From Bradyrhizobium sp. CB1650 (GTDB taxonomy: Bacteria > Pseudomonadota > Alphaproteobacteria > Rhizobiales > Xanthobacteraceae): 64,000 nucleotides of DNA. Positions 55,801-64,000 of this stretch are shown piece after piece. The translations under genes and the position numbers were made by a program. The stretch is taken from contig NZ_CP121695.1 in NCBI RefSeq assembly GCF_029761915.1, positions 1 through 64,000 of the forward strand. The letters run 5' to 3'. Under the pieces are notes generated by a model that saw nothing but the letters and a program-made list of their open reading frames with translations, made no database searches and had not been told where the DNA came from. How positions within the stretch are numbered: position 1 is the first letter of the stretch; every line of letters starts with the position of its first letter.

Positions 55801-56496
55801 ATGAGCGTACAAACGCGTGCCAAGCACATCGGCCGGTCCGACGCGAGTCGGAAGGTCGTGACGTACCGTAGCGGACACTTCACAGGATTCGTGCCATCCC
55901 GCAAGAACAAGGACATGGTCCAGTACGAAAGCATTCTCGAGCGGGACTACATCCAGTTGCTCGAGTCCGACCCGGGCGTGCTGAAGTATTCCGAACAGCC
56001 AAAAGCGCTTCGGTGGTCCGACGGGGAGCACAGCTACAAGACGACTTTCGATTTCGCGGTCACCCGGCGCGATAAGACCAAGTACCTGGCCGAGGTCAAG
56101 CCGCTCGCGAAGGTGCTCAAGTATGAGTTGGACGAGCTATACGGGTACGCCCGCGCAGCCGCGATATCAAAGGGATATTCCGATCTCGAGGTCTGGACCG
56201 ACCGCGAGATCAGGGCGATGCCGCGACTCGGCAACGCCGAACTGATCGTGTCCAGCGAGACGGCGTTCAGTGAGCAGGCATTCGAGCTGGCGTTGCTGAC
56301 AGCGATCGCCTCGATGCGCCGCCATTCGGACCGCGCCACCATCCGGGAACTGCGTGCCGCATCGAAGCTGGGCAATGCGGCGTACTGGCAAGTCATCCGC
56401 ATGGTTGCGCGCGGACAGTTGATCCCGGTCGATGCGACTGCGCCACTCGACGATCGCGCAATCCTGAGGTTCGCTGGACAAGGGGGCCGCGCATGA
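55801..56496 (+). CDS. tnsA: TnsA heteromeric transposase endonuclease
   Basis: 231 residues. Tn7-type restriction-endonuclease fold: YESILERDYIQLLESDPGV (Glu motif), TTFDFAVTRR (catalytic Asp) and YLAEVKP (EVK with catalytic Lys). TnsA cuts the 5' ends of the transposon while TnsB cuts the 3' ends, giving cut-and-paste excision. The C-terminal part (about 150-231) is a winged-helix domain for TnsC contact. Its stop overlaps the tnsB ATG. The 242-bp gap upstream holds a short repeated CGTTCACCAA/GGTTCACCAA pair but no gene. Confidence 0.9.
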   Translation: MSVQTRAKHIGRSDASRKVVTYRSGHFTGFVPSRKNKDMVQYESILERDYIQLLESDPGVLKYSEQPKALRWSDGEHSYKTTFDFAVTRRDKTKYLAEVKPLAKVLKYELDELYGYARAAAISKGYSDLEVWTDREIRAMPRLGNAELIVSSETAFSEQAFELALLTAIASMRRHSDRATIRELRAASKLGNAAYWQVIRMVARGQLIPVDATAPLDDRAILRFAGQGGRA

Positions 56497-58919
56497 ATGC
56501 TCCGCTGATACGATTGAACAAGGGTGACGCCGTCGTCATCGATGGCGTCAGGTACGAAGAGAAGCTCCGCACCAAGTGCTCGCTGACCCTCTGTCCGATT
56601 GGCGGCGAGGTCGCGCGCACGTTCACGGCCGAGGAATTGGCTGATCTCTATTTCGATCCCGCCGGGCGCATGAAGATCGAGCGGGCCACGCCAGCAGCGC
56701 TTGAGGAGGAACTGGTCGAGACGGTTTCCCGCCCCTTCGAAAGCTTTACCGCCGATCAGCAGACGGAGATGCTGAAGCGTCTCGACTACGTCAAAGGATG
56801 CGACCGCTTCTTCCCGCGCGGCTGTTACAGCAAGCGGCCGGATGGGGGATACGCAAAGATCGCGCTCATCGTCGCGCGCTACCGCAGGCTGGTTTGTGCT
56901 AGGGACGAAGGTTGCCGCCCGCGCAGCCTAGGCCTCGACGAAGTCAGCGGATCGACGTTGCGCGACTGGTATGGCAGGTGGATCAGATCGGGCCGCATGC
57001 TCGGGGCGCTCGCTCCTCTCACTCACAGGAGAGGAAGCAAGAAGCCCAAAATGGACGGTGCTGTCAGGGGCATCATCGCGAAATACGTCCGCCAGAAATG
57101 GCTCACCCTGGAAAGGCCGACGTTGACCGTCGTGCATCAGATGATCTGTGGCGAGATCGAGCTGGTGAATTCGCAGCGGGTCGGCGGCTCCCTGGTCGAA
57201 CCGAGCGAGATGGCGGTGCGGCGTTGGATCGGGAAGAACCTCGACCGATATGAGATCATTTTCTACCGCCGCGGACGTAAGGAAGCCGATCACGAAGCCC
57301 GTTTGACGAAGCGGGCGCCGGTCGCGACCCGCCCGCTTCAGATCGTGGAGTTCGATGACACGCCGCTCGACATCATCATCGTCGACGATAACGGCAAGCC
57401 GATAGGCCGGGCCTATCTCACTGCAGGCATCTGCCTTACCACAGGCATGATCGTCGGCTGGTACATCGGGATCGAAAACCCGAGCTGGTCGACGGTAATG
57501 CAGGCCCTCCGCATGGCAGTGCTGAAGAAGGACGAGAAGGAGCTCGAGGGCTGCGGAGCGGAATCGCCTTACCCCGTGTACGGCCTTCCGGAGATGATCA
57601 AGATGGATAACGGCGCGGCATACCGGTCGCAGTCGATGGTCGCTGCTGCGGGGCAGCTTCAGATCGAGTTGCGCCTGGTGCCCGTAGGCAAACCGCACCT
57701 CAAGGGCAAGGTCGAGCGGTTCTTCGGAGAGGTGGCGCGCGACTTCTTCAGCCTCATGCCCGGTCGTACATTTGCGAATGTGCAGGAACGCGGGGACTAC
57801 GATTCCGAAGGCTACGCGCGATTCACGCTCCGCGATGTGCGCCGGATGTTCATGCGGTGGGTAGTCGATATCTACCACAATCGGCCAAACAGCCGAAGCT
57901 TCGGTCAGACGCCGCTCGAACGGTGGCAAGCGCTGTCCGGCGCCGGAGTGAGGCTGCCTCCCGAGGCGATGGACTTGGCCCCGCTGATCGGCCTGGTGAT
58001 CAATCGTACCATCGTGGCCGAAGGCATCACCTTCATGGGGCTTCACTACAGCAGCCCTGCGCTGAAGGATTTTCGGAAGCGAGGCCATCTCGGCCAACAG
58101 TGGATGGTCAAGATCGACCCCTTGGACATCGGCCAGGTACTGGTCCTGGACGAGCGGAAGCACCGGTGGACAGCGGTGCCATGCGTCCACCCCGAGCTGG
58201 TTGACGGATTGACGCTGCGGATGTGGATGGATGTGGTCTCCGCGGCCCGCGACATGACAGAGCAAGGCCGGCGCGTGCGCCGTTCGAGCCTTCTCAAGGC
58301 CCGCGAAAACCTGATGCGGGCCGCCCGGAAGGCAGGCAACAAGCCTCGCGGCAAGATCACCGAGAAAGACTATCGCTGGATGCAGGAGCGGCTCGACGAT
58401 CCGGACTTCAAGATTTCAGTGGAGCTGGATGAATCCGCCGAGGAGGGGAAGCCGAGGACGCCGAAGGAGGCCGCCTCGGCGCGTCGTAAGGACCGGCGCG
58501 CGGCGCAACCGACATCACCAGATCATGATCGATCAGCGACGGAGCCGGCATCGAAGGCAAAGGGCCATCCCGTCGCTGAGCGCGAGGTGCCGGGCGCCGC
58601 GACGAAGGCACGCGAACAAGAAGTGGCCGACGAGGTGGAGGAGCTCGAGGAAGAGGATAAGCTTCGCGCGTTTCGCGAGGACAGCGCCAGAAAAAGCGGC
58701 GGCCCCGACCTCGGCAAAACCATCACAACTCCCGCCCGGCAGCAGGCTGGGAAACTCCCTGAAGTGTCCGCGCCGCCGCTTTCGCCTGGAAACCATCCAG
58801 CAGAGGAGGAAAAGCAGGCCAAAGTCCCCGTGACCAGCGCGCAAAGCCCGACGAGCTCCGGGGTGAGATCAAGGCGGCGAAGTCTGGTGGACGAGAATGA
58901 CGACGACCTGTTTGGCTAA
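56493..58919 (+). CDS. tnsB: TnsB DDE transposase
   Basis: 808 residues; Mu/Tn7-type rve transposase. Catalytic residues by eye are D288 (VEFDDTPLD), D372 (IKMDNGAAY) and E408 (LKGKVERFFGEV), with 35 residues between the last two. DNA-end-binding HTH parts lie in about 85-260, and a Mu C-like domain follows after 480. The C-terminal about 150 residues are charged and low-complexity, suited to TnsC contact. It overlaps tnsA by 4 bp and precedes tnsC by 12 bp. Confidence 0.93.
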   Translation: MNAPLIRLNKGDAVVIDGVRYEEKLRTKCSLTLCPIGGEVARTFTAEELADLYFDPAGRMKIERATPAALEEELVETVSRPFESFTADQQTEMLKRLDYVKGCDRFFPRGCYSKRPDGGYAKIALIVARYRRLVCARDEGCRPRSLGLDEVSGSTLRDWYGRWIRSGRMLGALAPLTHRRGSKKPKMDGAVRGIIAKYVRQKWLTLERPTLTVVHQMICGEIELVNSQRVGGSLVEPSEMAVRRWIGKNLDRYEIIFYRRGRKEADHEARLTKRAPVATRPLQIVEFDDTPLDIIIVDDNGKPIGRAYLTAGICLTTGMIVGWYIGIENPSWSTVMQALRMAVLKKDEKELEGCGAESPYPVYGLPEMIKMDNGAAYRSQSMVAAAGQLQIELRLVPVGKPHLKGKVERFFGEVARDFFSLMPGRTFANVQERGDYDSEGYARFTLRDVRRMFMRWVVDIYHNRPNSRSFGQTPLERWQALSGAGVRLPPEAMDLAPLIGLVINRTIVAEGITFMGLHYSSPALKDFRKRGHLGQQWMVKIDPLDIGQVLVLDERKHRWTAVPCVHPELVDGLTLRMWMDVVSAARDMTEQGRRVRRSSLLKARENLMRAARKAGNKPRGKITEKDYRWMQERLDDPDFKISVELDESAEEGKPRTPKEAASARRKDRRAAQPTSPDHDRSATEPASKAKGHPVAEREVPGAATKAREQEVADEVEELEEEDKLRAFREDSARKSGGPDLGKTITTPARQQAGKLPEVSAPPLSPGNHPAEEEKQAKVPVTSAQSPTSSGVRSRRRSLVDENDDDLFG

Positions 58920-58931
58920 GGAGACTACCTG

Positions 58932-60041
58932 GTGACCGAGAATTCGCAGAAGAAAGTGATCGCGGAAATTTTGCGAGATGCCGACGAGGCGCTCTATTCG
59001 GAGATTGATCCGGACCGGAAATTCAATCGGTTGCGGACGATCGACCCCCAGCGCCTGGCGCGAAGGGCGAAGCTGAAGGCTTTCCGGTCAATCGATGTCT
59101 CGACGGCAAAGGGCGTGGCCGCGAAGCAGTACCTCGAGGGCATGCTGGATCGCGTGGACGCCGGTGTCGAAGGCAACTGCCTTGTCCTCCACGGGCGGAC
59201 CGGCGCGGGGAAGACGCACATCATTAAGCGCCTAGTCGCCCACCCCGACCTGCAGCAGCAGGAGACGGAAGAAGGGAAGTACCGCCCGCTGCTGAAGATC
59301 GTGGCTCCGGCCCCTTGCACGCTGAAGACGCTCGGCCTTCGAATTCTTCATCGCCTCGGCTATCGGCCCAAGAAGGTGCTGCGCGAGAACGAGGTCTGGG
59401 ACCGGGTGGAGGCGAACCTGAGAGCTCAGGGTGTCGCGATTCTCGTCATCGACGAGATGCACAACGTACTGGCTGGCCGCAACTCGGCCGAGCGCCACAA
59501 GATCGCGATGACGCTGAAGTCCCTGATGGTCTCCGAGGAGAATCCCGTTCAACTGATCCTGGCCGGATTGGACTCGCTGAAGAAGTTCGTCACCGGCTAC
59601 AGCGAGCTTCATCGTCGGACCCATTTCGTCGAACTCGTCGCATTGGACGGCGTCAAGGATGCTAAGAAGATCGTGAAGTTCCTGAAAGGCCTCGAGGAGA
59701 AGCTTGGCGTGGATACGTGCGGCTTTACGGAACACGACATGCCGCATCGCTTCTGGTTCGCTTCTCGCGGTCTTGTGGGGCGCATGGCCTACTTCGCGCA
59801 GGAGGCGGCCACGATCGCGGTCTCACTCGATGACGACGTGGTCCGCGAGGAGCACCTGGCGGAGGCGTACAGCCGGCCGTACGGCGTCGACGACGATCGA
59901 AACCCGTTCACTGTCCGGAATCCGCGCCTGCTGAAGATGCCGAAGAAGGAAGAAGACATCCGCGATGACGACGAAACTTTCTTGCGCGGCACAAAGAAAC
60001 GCAAGACCGACGATGACGAAGAGGAGCTCTCCGAGGATTGA
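58932..60041 (+). CDS. tnsC: TnsC AAA+ transposition regulator
   Basis: 369 residues from a GTG with AAGGAG upstream. Walker A GRTGAGKT (88-95) and Walker B LVIDE (171-175) identify a TniB/TnsC AAA+ ATPase; HNVLAGRNSAERH follows as in the family. It links the target-selection protein to TnsAB. The C-terminal tail (about 330-369) is highly acidic and basic in alternation. It overlaps the tniQ start by 29 bp. Confidence 0.92.
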   Translation: MTENSQKKVIAEILRDADEALYSEIDPDRKFNRLRTIDPQRLARRAKLKAFRSIDVSTAKGVAAKQYLEGMLDRVDAGVEGNCLVLHGRTGAGKTHIIKRLVAHPDLQQQETEEGKYRPLLKIVAPAPCTLKTLGLRILHRLGYRPKKVLRENEVWDRVEANLRAQGVAILVIDEMHNVLAGRNSAERHKIAMTLKSLMVSEENPVQLILAGLDSLKKFVTGYSELHRRTHFVELVALDGVKDAKKIVKFLKGLEEKLGVDTCGFTEHDMPHRFWFASRGLVGRMAYFAQEAATIAVSLDDDVVREEHLAEAYSRPYGVDDDRNPFTVRNPRLLKMPKKEEDIRDDDETFLRGTKKRKTDDDEEELSED

Positions 60042-61830
60042 GATCCGGCCTCGCCGCAATTCCGGAGAGGGAGCCATCGGCTACCTGATGAGGATGGCCC
60101 GTGCTCATGGCATCCCGAAGCTGCCCGAGATGCTGCTCCAGCTCGGGATTCCTTGGTTCAAGCTCGCCCAGGGCAAGCAGGTCGATGTGGTAGCCAATGC
60201 CGCCGCCGCCGACCTCGCTGCACTTTCCTACGACACGGGCATCGTAGCGGACGGCAAGGTCCTCTTGCGTGGAGAGCGGCTCTACCGGGGACAATGGTCA
60301 GTGTATGCGGGCCGTCGCGCTTGTCCGGGATGTCTCGCAGACGATCCGATCGACCCCAGATTGCCGCGTCGATGGCACCGCGCCTGGTGGGACGTTCAGC
60401 CCTTGACGGTATGCCCCATCCATGGAGCGCGGCTGCTCGGGTCATGTGCTCGATGTGGGGAGCACCTGGACTTCCGCTCGACCGCAATAGACCGCTGCTC
60501 CAACGGTCATGCTCTCATCGAAGCAGGCACGTCGCGAGCCCCGATCGCCGCCTGCGCAGGAGACGAGTACCTGTTGAGCAGACTCGGAGCAGTACCGCGA
60601 ATCGCGTGCAGGGTGCTCGATAGCGGGACGTTGGGCGATGCCATTCAAGCCCTCGATCTTGTCGGCGCGGCATCGCTGAAGGGGCACGCCTTGCGGGAGG
60701 CCCGCGGTATCGACAGGCACGTGTTGCTTGACGCAGGTTATCGCGTGTTCGCCGCATGGCCCGCAGCATTTGACGCGATCTTGGATGCTCTGCTCGCCGC
60801 GTCCGGCATCGGACCCGGAAGATGGGGCGCCGCAGCGGCTTACGGACAATTTCATTCCGGATTGCACGAACTGGGAAACGGCCTCATTGCTACGGCGCTG
60901 AAGGAACGGACAAGGCGACATGCCGTCGCCAACGGCGTGGCGATTTCGCGCATGGTGTTCGGAGTGGTCGAGCCAGCAAAGGACCTCTGCTCGATCAAGG
61001 AGGCCGCAGGTCGTTTGGGCCTGGGCTTCGAACGCGCCCGCCGGGAGCTTGCCGGACGGGGCTTGGTCCCTCAACATACGCGCCGAGGTACGCCCGTAGC
61101 GATCCCTCGGGTCGCGGTGGAGAACCTCCTCTCGGAAAGGCGCGCGACATTGGGTTTGAGAATGGTCGCGAAGGAACTCCGTATCGGGCGCATGCAGGCC
61201 CGACGGCTGGCCTCCGCGGGTGTTTTCGGAGCAGCCGGTACGATCCTGCGAGGCAACCTCGACCAGTTCATCGAGAAGCTATCGGCAATCGCGCCTCTCG
61301 TTCCGCAGAAGGATGGAACGCCCCTGCCCAAAGGCTGCCGGACCGCGCGCTGCGGGATCGATCTAGCCGTTGACGCCATTCTCAAGGGTCGCATCCACGT
61401 TGCGGGATTCTGCCCGGGACGGGGGCTCGACGGTGTTCTTGTGCGTATCACGGACCTTCGACAACTCGGCAAGGACGAGCGGGATAGGATGACCATCGAT
61501 GACGCAGCGGACTTGCTTGAATTGAAGTGGGAGACCGTTCGGGGGCTGATCAGGCTTCGGCTGCTCCGGTCCGGCAAGGACGGGATTGCGCGCGCAGCGA
61601 TCGAGGCGTTCCGGAGGGATTTCGTGTTGGGTGTGCGGTTGGCGCAAGCCGCCAGCCTCTGCTCGCGCACATTGATGAAGGTAATGTTCGAAGCAGGCAT
61701 TAGTCCGGCCGCGGCTCCCCCACGCTGCCGCCAAGTATTCTATCGCCGTTTGGACATCGTGAGCAGCCGACGTATCGCCTCCACGTACCCGGCACTTCGT
61801 GCTGTGGCTTCGACGAACGAGGCGGCATAA
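60013..61830 (+). CDS. tniQ: TniQ/TnsD target-selection protein with tandem HTH tail
   Basis: 605 residues from ATG MTKRSSPRIEIRPRRNS inside the tnsC end. The TniQ zinc-finger pattern is intact: ACPGCLADDP, VCPIHGARL, GSCARCGEHL and DRCSNGH. The C-terminal half has two Xis/MerR-like HTH units (SIKEAAGRLGLGFERARREL and TIDDAADLLELKWETVRGLI), plausibly reading the attachment site. TnsD-type proteins bind a fixed site; this one probably has its own. No Cas partner is present. Confidence 0.88.
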   Translation: MTKRSSPRIEIRPRRNSGEGAIGYLMRMARAHGIPKLPEMLLQLGIPWFKLAQGKQVDVVANAAAADLAALSYDTGIVADGKVLLRGERLYRGQWSVYAGRRACPGCLADDPIDPRLPRRWHRAWWDVQPLTVCPIHGARLLGSCARCGEHLDFRSTAIDRCSNGHALIEAGTSRAPIAACAGDEYLLSRLGAVPRIACRVLDSGTLGDAIQALDLVGAASLKGHALREARGIDRHVLLDAGYRVFAAWPAAFDAILDALLAASGIGPGRWGAAAAYGQFHSGLHELGNGLIATALKERTRRHAVANGVAISRMVFGVVEPAKDLCSIKEAAGRLGLGFERARRELAGRGLVPQHTRRGTPVAIPRVAVENLLSERRATLGLRMVAKELRIGRMQARRLASAGVFGAAGTILRGNLDQFIEKLSAIAPLVPQKDGTPLPKGCRTARCGIDLAVDAILKGRIHVAGFCPGRGLDGVLVRITDLRQLGKDERDRMTIDDAADLLELKWETVRGLIRLRLLRSGKDGIARAAIEAFRRDFVLGVRLAQAASLCSRTLMKVMFEAGISPAAAPPRCRQVFYRRLDIVSSRRIASTYPALRAVASTNEAA

Positions 61831-61887
61831 AGCTACGCCAAACCTCGGACTTCAACGCCGCAAAGCGATACTTTCTCAATTCGTTTA

Positions 61888-61982
61888 CCTTGCATGGCTG
61901 AATTGCAAGGACAAAACAAGTCTAGCTTCCTGAAATAGCAAATCGAGAACCTCTGTGTGGCACTACGACGTCGTCGTAGCGC
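61888..61982. repeat. Two palindromes between the tniQ genes
   Basis: CCTTGCA/TGCAAGG (61888-61910, 9-nt loop), and an almost perfect 12-nt-arm palindrome at 61959-61982 (core CTACGACG-T-CGTCGTAG). The second palindrome ends 13 bp before the tniQ2 GTG. They could be operators, an RNA hairpin or transposase-binding sequence. Confidence 0.55.
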
Positions 61983-61994
61983 CGGAGGGGCTTC

Positions 61995-62984
61995 GTGAGT
62001 TTTGCTATTCCTCAAGATTTTGATGCGCGTCGTCAACCTCTCGACACCCGCGTAGTTCTCTTCACCGACGAGCCCGCTTTTGCCTTAGCTCAACGCCTAG
62101 CCAGGCGTAATGGTGCGAGCTCTTTGTCCGACTTCTGCAGTGACATGGGCCTTTCCCACGCGGACGTTGTTCAGGGACGAGCGACAGCGAGAATTGCTGA
62201 ACTCGCAAAGGCTGATCCGGTCGTCCTAGAGGGGACCACGTTCGTCAGACAGGATCGCAAAACGGTGCGCTTGGGGAACGAGGTGCTCAAATCGAGTGAT
62301 TGGTCATTTCGTTCTTTGCGAACGTGCCCGAAATGTCTCGAAGAGGATATCGAGTTCGGGAAAGGCGATCCGGATTACAGGGCGCATGTGAGATCCTGGT
62401 GGAACTTGGCCTTCATCTACGTCTGTCCCTTCCACAATATCCTTCTAATCACCTACCATCCTGATGACGCAAAGAAGACCCTTGACCCCGAAGCTCTGGA
62501 CGTCCGCTTTGCGGCCGGCGACGAGCACGACTTGGCGTTTGCACCGTTGGAAAAGGGTGCTCTGGGTGCAGAAGTCGAAAAATACTTGCTTGGAAGGCTC
62601 GGGTTCATGACCTCAGTCAAGCACAAGAGTCTTGATAGTCTAGCACTCCGGCACGCGGTCGATTTGATGGATCGCATTGGAGCGGCGGCGGTTGGAGGGA
62701 CGTTCGCGCACACCAATCGCGATGGCACTGTTTCTCGACGTGAGGCCTTGTCCGCCGGATACGCCATCCTCAGCGACGGGAGAGCCGGTCTTGTTCGGCT
62801 GTTCGAACGGATACGCGAAGAGGCCAGTGCAGCCGAGGATGAATGGATACCAAAGGCGCAATACGGCCTACTTTATGCCTGGCTGTTCCATTTATCTACG
62901 CGCGATATTGAGGGATACGAACCCATTCGAGAGCTAATGCTTGAATCCATAGGCTCCCCAAAGGCCAGACTTTTGCTGCGATAA
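61995..62984 (+). CDS. Second TniQ-domain protein, short
   Basis: 329 residues from GTG, with a GGAGGGG site just upstream. Contains FTDEPAFALAQRLARRNG, RTCPKCLEEDIEF and YVCPFHNILL, matching the TniQ fold. The second Cys pair of the finger is missing (LLITYHPDD). It ends in EPIRELMLESIGSPKARLLLR, at a place where longer relatives continue. It could be a deliberately short TniQ paired with the larger one, or a C-terminally cut gene. Confidence 0.8.
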   Translation: MSFAIPQDFDARRQPLDTRVVLFTDEPAFALAQRLARRNGASSLSDFCSDMGLSHADVVQGRATARIAELAKADPVVLEGTTFVRQDRKTVRLGNEVLKSSDWSFRSLRTCPKCLEEDIEFGKGDPDYRAHVRSWWNLAFIYVCPFHNILLITYHPDDAKKTLDPEALDVRFAAGDEHDLAFAPLEKGALGAEVEKYLLGRLGFMTSVKHKSLDSLALRHAVDLMDRIGAAAVGGTFAHTNRDGTVSRREALSAGYAILSDGRAGLVRLFERIREEASAAEDEWIPKAQYGLLYAWLFHLSTRDIEGYEPIRELMLESIGSPKARLLLR

Positions 62985-63016
62985 TCCTTAGGGCGGGCAC
63001 TCATAAGCTCGGTTGC

Positions 63017-63029
63017 TTGGAGCGGGCGC
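63017..63029. repeat. 13-bp direct repeat, right copy (tRNA-Gly-tail-like)
   Basis: TTGGAGCGGGCGC, the partner of the copy at 7114-7126. It lies 33 bp after the tniQ2 stop in a gene-free gap. Confidence 0.3.
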
Positions 63030-63097
63030 ACTTGATGTCGGCTTGGCCCCCAACATCGATGCAAAACCGGACAACCGCCGTCGGGCCAACAGCAGAC

Positions 63098-63319
63098 TCA
63101 CCGCGTAGGCGATCGGGCGATGGAAACCTTCACGGTCACGGTGCCAATCGTCCCATCGTCGGACGAGACCGTCAGAGTGAGTGGATCCGTCAGATCCTGC
63201 TGGTCACGGGCGAGCAAAAGCGCAGTCTGCGCGGCCTCTTTGACGGCCGCGTCAGCGTCTATGAACTCGACCCCCTCTTCATCAGGAGGGTTCCCGGGTT
63301 GAGAGAAATAGAAGCGCAT
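63098..63319 (-). CDS. DUF6894-like small protein
   Basis: 73 residues, MRFYFSQPGNPPDEEGVEFI, with the DUF6894 opening (RFYF...DEEG) and an Ala-rich helix (AVKEAAQTALLLARDQQ). It differs from the 21016 protein by an insertion near residue 8. Function unknown. It follows the Crp-type gene by 15 bp, so it may be co-transcribed. Confidence 0.7.
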   Translation of the reverse strand: MRFYFSQPGNPPDEEGVEFIDADAAVKEAAQTALLLARDQQDLTDPLTLTVSSDDGTIGTVTVKVSIARSPTR

Positions 63320-63334
63320 TCCAAACCGAAGCTC

Positions 63335-64000
63335 TCAGGAGGAAGGAACGTTCCTAGTCAAGTATAGATAGCTCTCGTCGAAGCCCGACGCTTGGACGAC
63401 CTTCTCATAATCCTCGATCGTCACAAAGTTCTTTTGCAAGTCGAGAACCCGCTCTGCACGGAACGCCTGCAACACTCTGTTGACGTGCACCGTGCTTAAT
63501 CCGAGCGCTTCGCCTAGTTCGGATTGCGTCACCGGAAACTCAAACTCTTCTCCGTTCGTCAGCCCGACTGCGGCCATGCGCTGCCGCAACTCGGCGAGAA
63601 GGTGCGCCATACGTGCGGCGGCCGGTCGCACTCCCATGTTCACGATCCACTCGCGGAAGATAGCCGCGTCTACCAGCGTCTCCCGCCAGAGCGCGCAGGC
63701 GATCGAGGGGTGGGTCCGGACCACGTGTTCCAAGGCGGAATGAGCGATAAAGCCCACCGTTGCTGGAGACATTGTTGCGAGGTCATGATCCATCGTTTTC
63801 AAAAAGAGGCTCTGAAGATCCGGGATGTCGCCTGGGATGTGAAAGGAAAGGATCTGCCGTTTTCCATTGTTGGCGACCTTGGAGCGGCATGCGAAGCCCT
63901 TGATGATCAGACAGCAACGGCTGGGACGATCCCCTTCCGAGACAAGATAGGTGTCCGCAGGAACGACTCTGGTCTCCACCTTAAGGGAATGAATGGCTTT
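63335..64000 (-). CDS. Crp/Fnr family regulator, 5' end beyond window
   Basis: At least 221 codons; the reading frame is open to the window edge (a GTG at 63979 is the first possible start inside it). The cyclic-nucleotide-binding-like domain starts with VVPADTYLVSEGDRPSRCCL and the HTH has VTQSELGEALGLSTVHVNRVLQAF. The effector is unknown; FNR-type iron-sulfur Cys are not seen. The true start is probably about 20-30 codons upstream of the window edge. Confidence 0.85.
   Translation of the reverse strand, partial: KAIHSLKVETRVVPADTYLVSEGDRPSRCCLIIKGFACRSKVANNGKRQILSFHIPGDIPDLQSLFLKTMDHDLATMSPATVGFIAHSALEHVVRTHPSIACALWRETLVDAAIFREWIVNMGVRPAAARMAHLLAELRQRMAAVGLTNGEEFEFPVTQSELGEALGLSTVHVNRVLQAFRAERVLDLQKNFVTIEDYEKVVQASGFDESYLYLTRNVPSS

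Larger units (their letters stand above)
51537..63000 (+). mobile_element. Tn7-like transposition module with flanking accessory genes
   Basis: Contains tnsA, tnsB, tnsC and two tniQ/tnsD genes in the order and overlaps expected for a Tn7-type transposon, without Cas genes or CRISPR. Upstream genes (XRE, TnsA-like, FtsH-like protease operon) run in the same direction and may be cargo or accessory parts. I could not identify the terminal inverted repeats or TnsB sites, so the limits given are approximate. The left end may lie as far up as the truncated arsC. Confidence 0.7.

Noticed and set aside
46000..64000. CRISPR array or Cas genes accompanying the Tn7-like genes
   Set aside because: No spaced identical repeats and no Cas-like protein in the window.

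Overview
The window opens on dnaA and reads as the replication-origin-proximal part of a GC-rich alphaproteobacterial chromosome, most likely Bradyrhizobium or a close Nitrobacteraceae relative. The reasons are the dnaA-dnaN-recF-gyrB order, the high-GC codon use, short palindromes of the ATTGCCGGG...CCCGGCAAT type, sigma-EcfG-type promoters, and many small DUF6894, zinc-ribbon and glycine-zipper proteins. This assignment is made by eye, without a database search.

Layout. 1-7.0 kb is the core replication block (dnaA, dnaN, recF, gyrB), with a small GIY-YIG nuclease gene bounded by two palindromes between dnaN and recF. 7.0-22.6 kb is accessory DNA rich in DNA-repair and stress genes: a HEPN-like protein, a Fic enzyme, DNA polymerase IV, a decayed Ku gene, an SOS-box-controlled zinc-ribbon/SRAP operon, a large UvrD-like helicase, a frameshifted membrane histidine kinase and an intact Ku. 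22.7-37.5 kb is a redox and electrophile-metabolism cluster: two SDR-type reductases, a hydroxyacid dehydrogenase, two Asp-nucleophile alpha/beta hydrolases, a GST with an in-frame stop, two AhpD-like proteins, a patatin, a peroxiredoxin, an Old Yellow Enzyme and a DUF417 protein, with LysR and AraC regulators. Five copies of one motif (CATTCC-N5-RGAATR) lie in its intergenic regions and look like a LysR regulon.

37.5-46.3 kb holds many small stress-type genes (CsbD, PRC-barrel, receiver-only regulator, zinc ribbons), a hydrolase-cyclase fusion, a PCMT and a DEDDh exonuclease. 46.3-51.4 kb is an arsenic-type locus: two MFS transporters, a Cys-rich flavoprotein, two divergent ArsR regulators and an arsC cut short at its 3' end.

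51.5-63.0 kb is the most interesting region. It is a Tn7-like transposition module (tnsA, tnsB, tnsC and two tniQ/tnsD genes) with no Cas genes or CRISPR array in view. Upstream of it lie an XRE regulator, a protein that looks like a nuclease-dead TnsA, and a three-gene operon built around a soluble FtsH-like AAA/M41 protease. The window ends in a DUF6894 gene and a Crp/Fnr regulator whose start lies beyond the edge.

No rRNA, complete tRNA or CRISPR array was seen. All functions are inferred from visible motifs and remembered family features.
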